Below, piece by piece: positions 24,537-31,968 of a DNA stretch of 42,660 bases (positions within the stretch are counted from its first letter, which is position 1; each line of letters opens with the position of its first letter). The stretch is from JBDTOX01 sp039933015 (GTDB lineage: Bacteria; Pseudomonadota; Gammaproteobacteria; Burkholderiales; Methylophilaceae). Where the stretch lies: NCBI GenBank assembly GCA_039933015.1, contig JBDTOX010000155.1, positions 1 to 42,660 of the forward strand, given 5' to 3'. The position numbers were made by a program, and so were the translations under genes. The notes beneath the pieces were generated by a model. The model saw nothing but the letters and a program-made list of their open reading frames with translations. It was not told the origin of the DNA and did no database searches.

Positions 24537-24770
24537 ATGAACAAAATTATTACCGCTATTGCTGCTGCACTTTTCGCTTTTTCCATCAGCGCCTTTGCAG
24601 CTGATGCTGTTGCCCCAGCCGCAACCATCAACGCTGCCGCTCCAGCCAAGGTAGCTACAGCCAATGCTCATCACAAAGCCAAGGCTCATCATGTCAAGAA
24701 AGCTCATAAGGCAATGAAGAAGACAGATGCCGCCAAGGCAGATGCTGTTATGCAAGACGCTGCTAAATAA
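24537..24770 (+). CDS. Small exported His/Lys/Ala-rich protein
   Basis: A 77-residue protein with a clear signal peptide (about 1-21, cleavage after AFA before ADAVAP). The mature part is nearly all Ala, Lys, His, Pro and Asp and contains AHHKAKAHHVKKAHKAMKK (about 44-62), which is cationic and could bind metal or anionic envelope polymers. Its function is unknown; similar small Ala/Lys-rich periplasmic proteins occur in proteobacteria, some tied to acid or metal stress. Shine-Dalgarno AAAGGA precedes ATG 24537 and a strong terminator follows, so it is monocistronic. A candidate response-regulator box lies upstream. Confidence 0.75.
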   Translation: MNKIITAIAAALFAFSISAFAADAVAPAATINAAAPAKVATANAHHKAKAHHVKKAHKAMKKTDAAKADAVMQDAAK

Positions 24771-24793
24771 CAGTTCACACTAATTTTTTTGAA

Positions 24794-24827
24794 ATAAGGC
24801 AGGGCTTAGCCCTGCCTTATTTATTTC
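24794..24827 (+). terminator. Rho-independent terminator after the small exported protein
   Basis: Perfect stem AAGGCAGGGC / GCCCTGCCTT with loop TTA (about 24796-24818), flanked by A- and T-rich runs (AAAT before, ATTTATTT after). It can act in both directions and sits 24 bases after the stop codon. Confidence 0.9.
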
Positions 24828-24841
24828 AGTGCACGCTTCAA

Positions 24842-24879
24842 GGGGTCGTCTCGGAAAACGGAAAATAAAGCTCTTCAGC
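24842..24879 (+). mobile_element. Solitary Tn21-type terminal inverted repeat
   Basis: The 30 bases from 24842 (GGGGTCGTCTCGGAAAACGG, then AAAATAAAGC) match, from memory, the 38-bp terminal repeat of Tn21/Tn501-like Tn3-family transposons with one difference; the last eight bases diverge. It reads inward to the right. I find no facing copy, no transposase and no resolvase in the window, so it is a stranded transposon end. Confidence 0.7.
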
Positions 24880-25025
24880 ACTACCGCCCAAGATGAGGCT
24901 AAGAAGCCAATGGCTGGCATAGGCACGGCAAACTGAAAAATCCACTGACGATGCTCAGTGCCAGCTAAGTCTGAAGCCGTAGGCTCTCTATCACGCAAAT
25001 GTTTGCGTTCATCTGGAGAACTACC

Positions 25026-25379
25026 ATGCTCTACAACAACAAGCTTTCAATACTCGCCATAGCCCTTGCGCTAGCCACAGCCGGCACTGTCGCCTATGCC
25101 GCTAATGTCACTACTGCCGAACAGCATGCCAGCGTCAAACCATTCAAAGGCGAGGAGCTCGCCAAGAATGCCAAAATTTCTATGGCCGAGGCCCGTGTCA
25201 TCGCGCTCAAAGCGCATCCGGGAAAAATTACCGATGAAGAACTTGAGAAGGAAAAAGGCGGGAGTGGCTTGCGCTACTCGTTTGACATTAAGGACGCCAA
25301 AGGCACGCAGGAAGTTGGAGTGGATGCGGAGACAGGAGTGGTTTTAGAAAATAAACTTGAAGGACCAAATCCAGACTAA
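25026..25379 (+). CDS. PepSY-domain periplasmic protein
   Basis: A 117-residue protein with a signal peptide (about 1-25, cleavage near AYAANV) and one PepSY domain (ISMAEARVIALKAHPGKITDEELEKEKGG, then YSFDIKDAKGTQEVGVDAETGVVL). PepSY domains are thought to inhibit or bind proteases and often accompany envelope-sensing two-component systems. I choose ATG 25026, which has CTGGAGA before it; an upstream ATG at 24999 would bury the signal peptide. It heads the group PepSY - COG4705 - response regulator - kinase. Confidence 0.85.
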   Translation: MLYNNKLSILAIALALATAGTVAYAANVTTAEQHASVKPFKGEELAKNAKISMAEARVIALKAHPGKITDEELEKEKGGSGLRYSFDIKDAKGTQEVGVDAETGVVLENKLEGPNPD

Positions 25380-25448
25380 TGAAGTGTAGTGAGTGCGCCG
25401 ACGGCCATCGGCGCAGCTTTATCCATTAGACTGACAAGAAAAGCCCCT

Positions 25449-26207
25449 ATGAAAAATACCGCCGAACGCGCCTTGAGCAAGGTGCCAGAAGTCACCTTGA
25501 TGTTTTGGATCATCAAGATTGCGGCGACGACGCTTGGCGAGACAGGCGGGGATGCTGTCTCGATGTCGATGAATCTGGGCTACCTGATCGGGACGGTTAT
25601 CTTTGCGGCCGTATTTCTTGCTGCAGTCATTGCCCAAATCAAAGCCAAAACCTTTCAGCCGTTCCTTTACTGGACGACGATCATTGCAACCACCACGGTC
25701 GGCACAACGCTGGCCGATTTTGCAGACCGATCCCTGGGTATCGGGTACGCTGGCGGTTCGACCTTGCTACTGGCCTTGCTGCTTGGCTCGCTGTTCGTCT
25801 GGCATCGGACCCTCGGCTCCGTCTCGGTAAACACGGTCAGCTCGCCGAAGGCGGAAATGTTCTACTGGGTGACGATCATGTTTTCCCAGACCCTGGGCAC
25901 CGCGCTGGGGGACTGGACAGCCGATACGGCAGGGCTCGGCTACACTGGTGCAGCCATTATGTTCGGTGCGTTGTTGGCTTTGGTCGTGGCGGCTTACTAT
26001 TGGACAAACTTATCTCGTACCCTGCTTTTCTGGGCTGCATTTATACTGACCCGTCCACTTGGTGCCGTGGTGGGGGATTTTCTGGATAAACCGCTCAGTG
26101 CGGGTGGTTTGGCACTGAGTCGTTATTCCGCATCGACGGCGCTCTTTGCCTTCATTTTGATTAGCATCCTGCTGTTCAAGCAAAGGGCTGCCAGAACGAC
26201 GCATTGA
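25449..26207 (+). CDS. COG4705-type multipass membrane protein with fourfold internal repeat
   Basis: About 252 residues with eight or so transmembrane helices, arranged as four repeats of roughly 50-60 residues. Each starts with an aromatic/Trp helix and a Thr/Gly-rich signature: TTLGETGGD, TTVGTTLAD, QTLGTALGD, RPLGAVVGD, each followed by a Leu-Gly-Tyr-like turn (the fourth is divergent). The function is unknown. It is commonly found beside PepSY proteins and OmpR-type systems. ATG 25449 fits the family start (KVPEVTLMFWIIK soon after); an upstream GTG at 25389 would add 20 residues of no recognisable character. Confidence 0.82.
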   Translation: MKNTAERALSKVPEVTLMFWIIKIAATTLGETGGDAVSMSMNLGYLIGTVIFAAVFLAAVIAQIKAKTFQPFLYWTTIIATTTVGTTLADFADRSLGIGYAGGSTLLLALLLGSLFVWHRTLGSVSVNTVSSPKAEMFYWVTIMFSQTLGTALGDWTADTAGLGYTGAAIMFGALLALVVAAYYWTNLSRTLLFWAAFILTRPLGAVVGDFLDKPLSAGGLALSRYSASTALFAFILISILLFKQRAARTTH

Positions 26208-26232
26208 GTTACTGTTATCGGACGGAGGGGGA

Positions 26233-26898
26233 ATGCGGGTATTGCTGGTCGAGGACGATCCCATGATCGGGGAAGCCATCCAAGGGGCATTGAAAGATGC
26301 TTCCTACGCGGCCGACTGGGTGAAGAACGGCCAAACTGCCCTCACGACGCTGGGCTGCCAGCACTACGACCTCGTGTTGCTCGACCTTGGTCTGCCTGGC
26401 AAGGATGGATTGGAGGTGCTGACCAGCATCCGCGCCAAAGACAACCCTGTTTCCTTGCTCATCATCACTGCCCGTGATGGTCTCGATGACCGGTTGCGAG
26501 GCTTGGACGGCGGGGCCGATGATTACGTGCTCAAGCCCTTCGAGATGGCGGAACTACTGGCTCGCATGCGTGCCGTGTTGCGTCGCAAAGGTGGGAACGC
26601 AACGCCAGTGCTCAGCAATGGTGTCGTGTCGCTCGATCCAGCCACGCGGGAGGCCGTGGTCAACGGCGGTTCACCGGTGCAACTCTCCAACCGGGAGTTC
26701 GCGCTCCTGCAAGTCTTGCTGGTGCGGCCGGGTGCCATTCTGTCCCGTAGCGATCTTGAAGACCGTATCTATGGATGGGGTGAAGAGGTTGAAAGCAATG
26801 CCGTCGAGTTCCTGATCCATGCGCTGCGGCGCAAGCTGGGCAGCGAAGTCATCAAGAATGTCAGGGGGGTGGGATGGATGGTTTCAAAAAACGCTTGA
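26233..26898 (+). CDS. OmpR/PhoB-family response regulator (QseB/PmrA-like)
   Basis: A 221-residue DNA-binding regulator. The receiver has the acidic pair Glu7/Asp8, phosphoryl acceptor Asp51 (LVLLDLGLPGKDG), the Thr in IITARD and Lys in VLKPFE. The C-terminal winged helix (QLSNREFALLQVLL to EFLIHALRRKLGSEVIKN) binds DNA direct repeats. It overlaps its kinase by 25 nt. GGAGGGGGA precedes ATG 26233. Confidence 0.95.
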   Translation: MRVLLVEDDPMIGEAIQGALKDASYAADWVKNGQTALTTLGCQHYDLVLLDLGLPGKDGLEVLTSIRAKDNPVSLLIITARDGLDDRLRGLDGGADDYVLKPFEMAELLARMRAVLRRKGGNATPVLSNGVVSLDPATREAVVNGGSPVQLSNREFALLQVLLVRPGAILSRSDLEDRIYGWGEEVESNAVEFLIHALRRKLGSEVIKNVRGVGWMVSKNA

Positions 26899-28247
26899 AC
26901 GCGTCGATTCAGCTCAAGCTGTCCTTCTCGCTGTCACTGACCATTCTTCTGGTCGCGGTAGTAGCAGGCATTTTCTCGTTCGTTTCCGCATTCGACGAAG
27001 CGCGCGAGTTGCAAGACGATACGCTGCGGCAAATTGCGGAACTGTTTGATCGGCAACACCTCTCGCTAGTACATCTGGGCGATGATGGCCGCGCCAAAGA
27101 CAGCGATGAAGAGTCCCGCGTCATCGTCCAGTATTTAGCCAACGGCGGGAAAGCGGTTGGTAAGGTGGATGCGGGAGTACCGCTGCCACTCCCGCTCACA
27201 CTGTCCGATGGCCTGCATACGCTGGAGGTCGGCAGTGAGCCGTTCCGCGTGCTGGTCAAGACAACGGCCAGCGGAGAGCGGATCGCCGTGGCGCAAGAAA
27301 CCGGCGTTCGCGACGAGATCGCACGCGACAGTGCTTTACGCACCTTGATGCCGTTCCTGATTTTGGTTCCTATCCTGCTCCTGATCGTTACTGATCTAGT
27401 ACGCAAGATGTTTCGGCCCATTGCCGCTCTTTCGACGGAAATCGACCAGCGTGCCGAGCAGGAGGAGTTACATCCAGTGGAGGAAGGCCACCTTCCCGTC
27501 GAAGTGCTCCCGTTTATAGTGGCGATCAATCGCTTGCTGGCCCGCGTTGCCAAGTCGATGGATGCCCAGCATCGGTTTATTGCTGATGCTGCGCATGAGC
27601 TTCGTTCCCCATTGACAGCAATGTCCCTGCAAGCGGAGAGATTATCAGAGGCGGAAATGTCCGACCTGGCGCGCGAACGACTGGCGACACTGCAACGTGG
27701 AATCGAGCGCGGCCGGAACCTGCTGGATCAACTCTTGACCTTGGCCAAAGTCCAAGCAACACCCAACCTGCCCAAATCACCAGTTTCGGTGCAGGGTATC
27801 TATCGCCGTGTTCTGGAAGACCTCATGCCTCTGGCCGAGGCCAAGCACATCGACATCGGTGTGGAGGGAGCGCAAGACGCCCAAGTGTTGGTTAGCGAGC
27901 TGGATCTGACTGCTGTGGTCAAAAACTTGGTCGATAACGCCATTCGCTACACACCGGATGGCGGCAGGGTCGATCTTTCTGTGACCATCGAAGATGGCAG
28001 TGCCATGCTACAAATCAAAGATTCAGGGCCTGGTATTCCAACTGGTGAACGCGACCGCGTGTTTGATCCATTCTATCGCACTCTTGGTAGTGATCAGGTG
28101 GGATCAGGTCTGGGACTTTCCATTGTCAAAGCTGTCTCGGATCGGATCGGCGCAGAAGTTCGACTGGCTTGCTCAAACGAGGCGAAGCAATCAGGTTTGT
28201 ACGTCTCTATCCTCATCCCGATGGCTGAATCTTCTCAAGGCGACTGA
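26874..28247 (+). CDS. Sensor histidine kinase (QseC/PmrB-like)
   Basis: Inner-membrane kinase of 457 residues: transmembrane helix about 17-40, periplasmic sensor about 41-157 (a 2CSK-N-like domain by length and position), second helix about 158-176, HAMP-like linker, dimerisation domain with phospho-acceptor His241 in AHELRSPLTAM, then the HATPase with N box NLVDNAIRYTP and GSGLGLSIVK. The start at 26874 has a GGGGGGTGGG Shine-Dalgarno. Base composition of this pair looks more GC-rich than the flanking nitrite-reductase genes, which may mean transfer. Confidence 0.94.
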   Translation: MDGFKKRLNASIQLKLSFSLSLTILLVAVVAGIFSFVSAFDEARELQDDTLRQIAELFDRQHLSLVHLGDDGRAKDSDEESRVIVQYLANGGKAVGKVDAGVPLPLPLTLSDGLHTLEVGSEPFRVLVKTTASGERIAVAQETGVRDEIARDSALRTLMPFLILVPILLLIVTDLVRKMFRPIAALSTEIDQRAEQEELHPVEEGHLPVEVLPFIVAINRLLARVAKSMDAQHRFIADAAHELRSPLTAMSLQAERLSEAEMSDLARERLATLQRGIERGRNLLDQLLTLAKVQATPNLPKSPVSVQGIYRRVLEDLMPLAEAKHIDIGVEGAQDAQVLVSELDLTAVVKNLVDNAIRYTPDGGRVDLSVTIEDGSAMLQIKDSGPGIPTGERDRVFDPFYRTLGSDQVGSGLGLSIVKAVSDRIGAEVRLACSNEAKQSGLYVSILIPMAESSQGD

Positions 28248-28272
28248 AATGCCTGTCCGGTTAGGCTATCAG

Positions 28273-28803
28273 TTATATGAACACAAAAAAGCCATCAGCA
28301 AAATATACAATACCTGCCAGCCCGGTTAGCATGCCGGCGTACCAGACCTCTTTTTTCTTAAGCAACCCTGCAATGGAAGACAGCAGAATAGCGATTTGCA
28401 GGAAAATGACGGCCATACCGAAAGCCCTAGAGTGCAGTTGGGCCTCATCACGGATTTTTTCTAATGCTTTGGCTTTGTCTTGGATCTCGGACTTTTGTTT
28501 TTCATAGTCCTCCACTTTCTTTTTGTAACTGGCAATTTTTTCTTTATAGGCAGTCATAGCAGTTGCGTTTGCTGACAGGTTAACCAGTTCTAGCTCCATC
28601 TTTTCTTCCTGCATTTCATACAGATAAGACTTGATGCCTTTGGCCTGATAGTACGCCCACTGGTCCGAGGCTTGCGATTGGCTCATGACTGAGCGCGTAG
28701 AGTAACCACCTCCCTTGAAAGTGGAGAGCGTCGCGCATACTGCAAGAATAACCGTCGTCAACGCCAGGTAATTAAGCCACTGGTCCTTTTGATCTTCCGT
28801 CAT
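28273..28803 (-). CDS. DUF4337 membrane protein
   Basis: A 176-residue protein matching DUF4337: N-terminal helix (YLALTTVILAVCATLSTF), the conserved QASDQWAYYQAKGIKSYLYEM segment, a coiled coil (about residues 85-117, KIASYKKKVEDYEKQKSEI), and two C-terminal transmembrane helices (about 125-145 and 155-176). Function unknown. It converges with the kinase gene (25-base gap) and lies 90 bases after the glycosyltransferase stop, so it may be its own unit. Confidence 0.85.
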   Translation of the reverse strand: MTEDQKDQWLNYLALTTVILAVCATLSTFKGGGYSTRSVMSQSQASDQWAYYQAKGIKSYLYEMQEEKMELELVNLSANATAMTAYKEKIASYKKKVEDYEKQKSEIQDKAKALEKIRDEAQLHSRAFGMAVIFLQIAILLSSIAGLLKKKEVWYAGMLTGLAGIVYFADGFFVFI

Positions 28804-28893
28804 GAATTGGTCCTTATATTTTTCTGTTTTCCGAATTACTGATAATGGTATTGCTGCTTCATTTAACTTCTATTGCCTTGTGGTCGAATGTCC

Positions 28894-30579
28894 TCATGAC
28901 GAGCGGCCTGGTGCGAAGGGCGAGAATCCACGTTCAATAGCCGGTGCCCAGATGATGGCCAGCCTGTGGGTATCAGGATTCGCAGACCTGAAAGTGTGGG
29001 GCCCGGCATCAAGCTTACGCGGGCCATGGTATGGAATGCCGTCCAGCCAGCCGTTCGCTGTGCCTTGCGCGGCAATGACGGCGTAGCTGCTGGGAACACG
29101 GATATTGAAGTTGCTGTTTGCTTTGGTATTCGGTGCGGCAAGATACTGTCCAAGTACGCGCAGATGACCGATTGGCAGAAAGTTTTGGCCCAAAAACTCC
29201 TGATCGCGGGCAGAGAAACGTGAATTATTCAGCGTAGCCACGGTTGTTCGTGCGTTGGTCATATCCTCCGGAATGCTGTCTTTAATCATCCCAAGCTCAA
29301 TACGCTTAAGGGTGACGTCCTCTAAGGCGTAGAAGAAAGGCCGTTGCCGAAATACTGTTTCACCCTTGAAATCCATAATGGTTTCACCGGGATGGGTGAG
29401 CTGCAGCACTTCTGCCAGCAGGCTATTTTCTGCCAGGGTATGCGGATTCCATGGCTCAGCCTTGGTCACAAGCGTGCTGAACTCAAGCAAGGCAATGACA
29501 GCCAGGATGGCCGTAGTTCGCGCATATTGAGATGCTTTCTTGCTTTCACCCCCGCGTGTTTGTAAAAGTAATCCAGTGGCAACGATGATAATGAGCGGCG
29601 TCAGTGGCATAAAATCCTGGTTGGTAATCAGAGGCCACGCACCATAAAGGCCGAGCATGGCGAAGCCATAGGTAAGGAAGATCATCAAGCGACGCTTCCT
29701 GAGACTGTGGTCTGTTGAACGACATTGAATCAGATATGTGCCGCCGATGATGAGCGAAACGATGACGGCTATGGGCCAAACGCAATTTTGCAAGTGCTTC
29801 CAGTTGCCGAGGCCGGGAACGATATTGTGCTGGATCACCCCGTAATACATGGATGCCCATGCGCCCTGCAAGGAAAAAAACAAAATGAGCGCCAGTGGAA
29901 CCAGCGTGAATCCGACCAACAAGGAGATGGTATTGATGGCATATTTTCTGATGCACAGCGGCTGCGAATTGCGCTGCAGAAAGGTTACGATCAAGGTGGC
30001 CAGGCCTAGCGCGCACAACAACAAGCCGGTCTTCATCGATATACTGAGTGCCGTACCAAGCAGCAGGCCTGCAACAAACAGATGTGAAGCTCGCAACTGC
30101 TTTTGCACCAGTATGGCAAGCGCCAGTAACCACGGCACCATCCACAGATCATCCGCACGAAACTCTCCTGCAGTCAGAAAAAATCTTGGATATAGCGCAG
30201 TGAATATCATTGCCCATAAGCCAATATGACGGGAATACAACGCCTTGCCGATCAGGTAAACCGCCCATAAGCCCATGAAAAATAAAGGGATGACGGTTAG
30301 ACGCATCAAAACCAGGATGTCGGCACGTTCGCCGAATAGGCTATAGATCGGCGCAAATAGCATATGAAACAAAGGGGTGTGGTTGTCGAACACGTCGCGA
30401 TATTGCAACAATCCATTGGCCCATGCCCAGACGATATGCAAATGCTGCGGCTCATCGCTATTGACGCGCCAGGTATAGGCGCTGATCACCTTGAGTAGCA
30501 TTAATAATGCCAGGAATAGATATATGGGATTGGAAAAGGTATTCTTAAAAAAAGAATTCTTTTTAAGGCCGTTATACAT
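28894..30579 (-). CDS. GT-C glycosyltransferase, ArnT/PMT-like
   Basis: About 561 residues with 11-13 hydrophobic segments. The first lumenal loop has the acidic motif NSDEPQHLH and DNHTPLFHMLF a little later, as in dolichyl/undecaprenyl-phosphate-sugar transferases (ArnT, PMT/ glycosyltransferase family 39 and 83). The C-terminal 200 residues form a soluble periplasmic domain. These enzymes take a polyprenyl-phosphate-linked sugar and attach it to lipid A, protein or another envelope target. ATG 30579 is chosen; a longer frame to 30696 would overlap the upstream gene by 55 nt. A CTTAC box lies 23-38 bases upstream. Confidence 0.82.
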   Translation of the reverse strand: MYNGLKKNSFFKNTFSNPIYLFLALLMLLKVISAYTWRVNSDEPQHLHIVWAWANGLLQYRDVFDNHTPLFHMLFAPIYSLFGERADILVLMRLTVIPLFFMGLWAVYLIGKALYSRHIGLWAMIFTALYPRFFLTAGEFRADDLWMVPWLLALAILVQKQLRASHLFVAGLLLGTALSISMKTGLLLCALGLATLIVTFLQRNSQPLCIRKYAINTISLLVGFTLVPLALILFFSLQGAWASMYYGVIQHNIVPGLGNWKHLQNCVWPIAVIVSLIIGGTYLIQCRSTDHSLRKRRLMIFLTYGFAMLGLYGAWPLITNQDFMPLTPLIIIVATGLLLQTRGGESKKASQYARTTAILAVIALLEFSTLVTKAEPWNPHTLAENSLLAEVLQLTHPGETIMDFKGETVFRQRPFFYALEDVTLKRIELGMIKDSIPEDMTNARTTVATLNNSRFSARDQEFLGQNFLPIGHLRVLGQYLAAPNTKANSNFNIRVPSSYAVIAAQGTANGWLDGIPYHGPRKLDAGPHTFRSANPDTHRLAIIWAPAIERGFSPFAPGRSS

Positions 30580-30601
30580 GCCTGTAAGGTACGGCAAAGG
30601 C

Positions 30602-30617
30602 CTTACAAACAACTTAC
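30602..30617 (+). promoter_or_regulatory. CTTAC-N6-CTTAC direct repeat before the GT-C gene
   Basis: CTTAC at 30602-30606 and 30613-30617, 11-bp period, within CTTACAAACAACTTACGCG. It is almost identical to the copy at 38910-38925 (CTTACAAAAAACTTACGCA). It lies between the third EamA/SMR gene and the glycosyltransferase gene, so the latter may have its own regulated promoter, although the box is very near the start codon. Confidence 0.6.
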
Positions 30618-30641
30618 GCGAAGGTGTATTGGGGACCCTAA

Positions 30642-31022
30642 TCAGCCATAGGCCACCAGGGTAACACCGGCCAGAATCACCAGCACGCCACCCCAACGGC
30701 GAGACCCGATGCGCTCGTGCAGCAAGAAATATGAGGCCAGCAGGATGGTCACGTTGCTGATGCTGCTCAAGGGGAAAGCAAAGTTTAGCGCTACGCGGGA
30801 AAGAAATGCCAGCCAGCCCATTACTGCTACAAGTTGAAGCAACAGGCCGAGAAGTATGTACTTGTTACTTATCATGCCAGCGACAAAGGTTAGTATGCTT
30901 TTGAGCTTGTTCGAGTGTCCTTTTGTTTTATGCTGGCTTGCGCCTTTCTTGAACAACACCGAGCCAAGGGCGTTGCAAATCAGGGCCAAGAGAAAAATTA
31001 ATGTGGTTTCATAGGTGAGCAT
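30642..31022 (-). CDS. Small EamA/SMR-type membrane protein (ArnE/F-like), third copy
   Basis: A 126-residue protein with four predicted transmembrane helices, the length of one EmrE/ArnE-type unit rather than a ten-helix EamA transporter. Family signs are LICNALGSVLFKKGA in helix 1, FAFPLSSISNVTILLASYFLLHERI in helices 3-4 and a final hydrophobic helix. ArnE/ArnF proteins of this size flip undecaprenyl-phosphate-linked aminoarabinose. It stands directly before the ArnT-like gene, supporting a flippase-transferase pair, which is inference. Closest in sequence style to the copy at 35504-35884. Confidence 0.78.
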   Translation of the reverse strand: MLTYETTLIFLLALICNALGSVLFKKGASQHKTKGHSNKLKSILTFVAGMISNKYILLGLLLQLVAVMGWLAFLSRVALNFAFPLSSISNVTILLASYFLLHERIGSRRWGGVLVILAGVTLVAYG

Positions 31023-31073
31023 GTAGCTTCATTCTTGTATGGGCACGAAATGGTGTCACGAGCAGGGCTAGAG

Positions 31074-31589
31074 TCAATCTGCGCGCTGCAGTTTGTGGTC
31101 TTCCCAGAACAGCGCGGCATATACTCGAAGCTGCATCTCCTTGCCGTTGGGTTGCGGCGTTAGCTGGCAACGATAAATTTTCCCGCTTTCCGGGTCCAGT
31201 ACTTTACCGCTGAAATGCTGTTTATCTTCCGGTTTCAAATTCCACAGAACAGTAAGGCCTATCATCGGTTTGTCTTTCAGCTCGCTCTCACATAGCCGGC
31301 ATAGTGGTGCTGTATCTTCACCTGGCACGGGATACACTTTGACGATGGTGCCGCGCACAGTGCCGGCGCTTTGTTCTATGCTGAGCAAGGCTTCGGGCTT
31401 GCCACTGTCATTGTCAATGATATGCCAGAGGCCGGCTGGCATCGTTTCAACGGCGGAAACGGTGGCCGAAAACAATGCCAGTAACAGGCAAGCAAGGCAG
31501 CGTTTGAAACAGGCAGATGTCAGGCAGGCCAGCGTTATTCTTGTGAACAATCGAGTGCTGGCCTCATGAGCTTGTATGTTCTGAAGCAA
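31074..31589 (-). CDS. DUF2147-domain exported protein
   Basis: A 171-residue protein with a long basic n-region followed by a signal-type helix (CLACLLLALFSATVSAV, about 31-46). The mature part has the DUF2147 pattern GLWHIIDNDSGKPEALLSIEQ, GTIVKVYPVPGED, GLTVLWNLKP and SGKVLDPESGKIYRC. Two Cys in LCRLCES are typical. DUF2147 proteins are small beta-rich periplasmic proteins of unknown role. The start overlaps the previous gene by 26 nt; a later internal start that shortens the n-region is possible. Confidence 0.8.
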   Translation of the reverse strand: MLQNIQAHEASTRLFTRITLACLTSACFKRCLACLLLALFSATVSAVETMPAGLWHIIDNDSGKPEALLSIEQSAGTVRGTIVKVYPVPGEDTAPLCRLCESELKDKPMIGLTVLWNLKPEDKQHFSGKVLDPESGKIYRCQLTPQPNGKEMQLRVYAALFWEDHKLQRAD

Positions 31590-31968
31590 TATAAGCCCCC
31601 AGCATGATCAGGGCTACGCCAACTGCTTGCCTGAGGCTGAACGGTTCATGCAGCAGCCAGGTAGAACATAGCGTCACGGTACCAAAGGAAAGACAGGTGA
31701 TCGGATGTGCCTTGGACAGGTCCACGCGCGCAATGATGGCCAGCCAGGTAAAAAACGCAATGAGCAATGCACCGATGCCAAACAGCACCATCTGATTACT
31801 TCCCAAGCTGGCTGCATAATGCAGTGCCGCATATACATTGTCGGTAGGAAATTCACCGAGCTTGTTCACCCCTTGTTTAAAAAACAGTTGAGCAGCCGTA
31901 TCGCATAGCAACAACAGGGCAAACAGGCCTATGACATCCCAGTGTATGGCGTTACTTTTGCGTTTCAT
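31564..31968 (-). CDS. Small EamA/SMR-type membrane protein, second copy
   Basis: A 134-residue four-helix protein with the same single-unit layout: LLLCDTAAQLFFKQGV in helix 1, LLIAFFTWLAIIARVDLSKAHP in the middle and CSTWLLHEPFSLRQAVGVALIM at the end. The Asp/Gln in helix 1 and the HEPF motif are typical of EamA units. It is more divergent from the other two copies and may form a heterodimer with one of them, as ArnE does with ArnF. ATG overlaps the acyltransferase stop (ATGA). Confidence 0.76.
   Translation of the reverse strand: MKRKSNAIHWDVIGLFALLLLCDTAAQLFFKQGVNKLGEFPTDNVYAALHYAASLGSNQMVLFGIGALLIAFFTWLAIIARVDLSKAHPITCLSFGTVTLCSTWLLHEPFSLRQAVGVALIMLGAYIASEHTSS

Noticed and set aside
29546..30145. 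199-codon minus-strand frame within the GT-C gene in another frame.
   Set aside because: The hydrophobic glycosyltransferase frame is clearly the real one; this frame has no helix pattern or motif.
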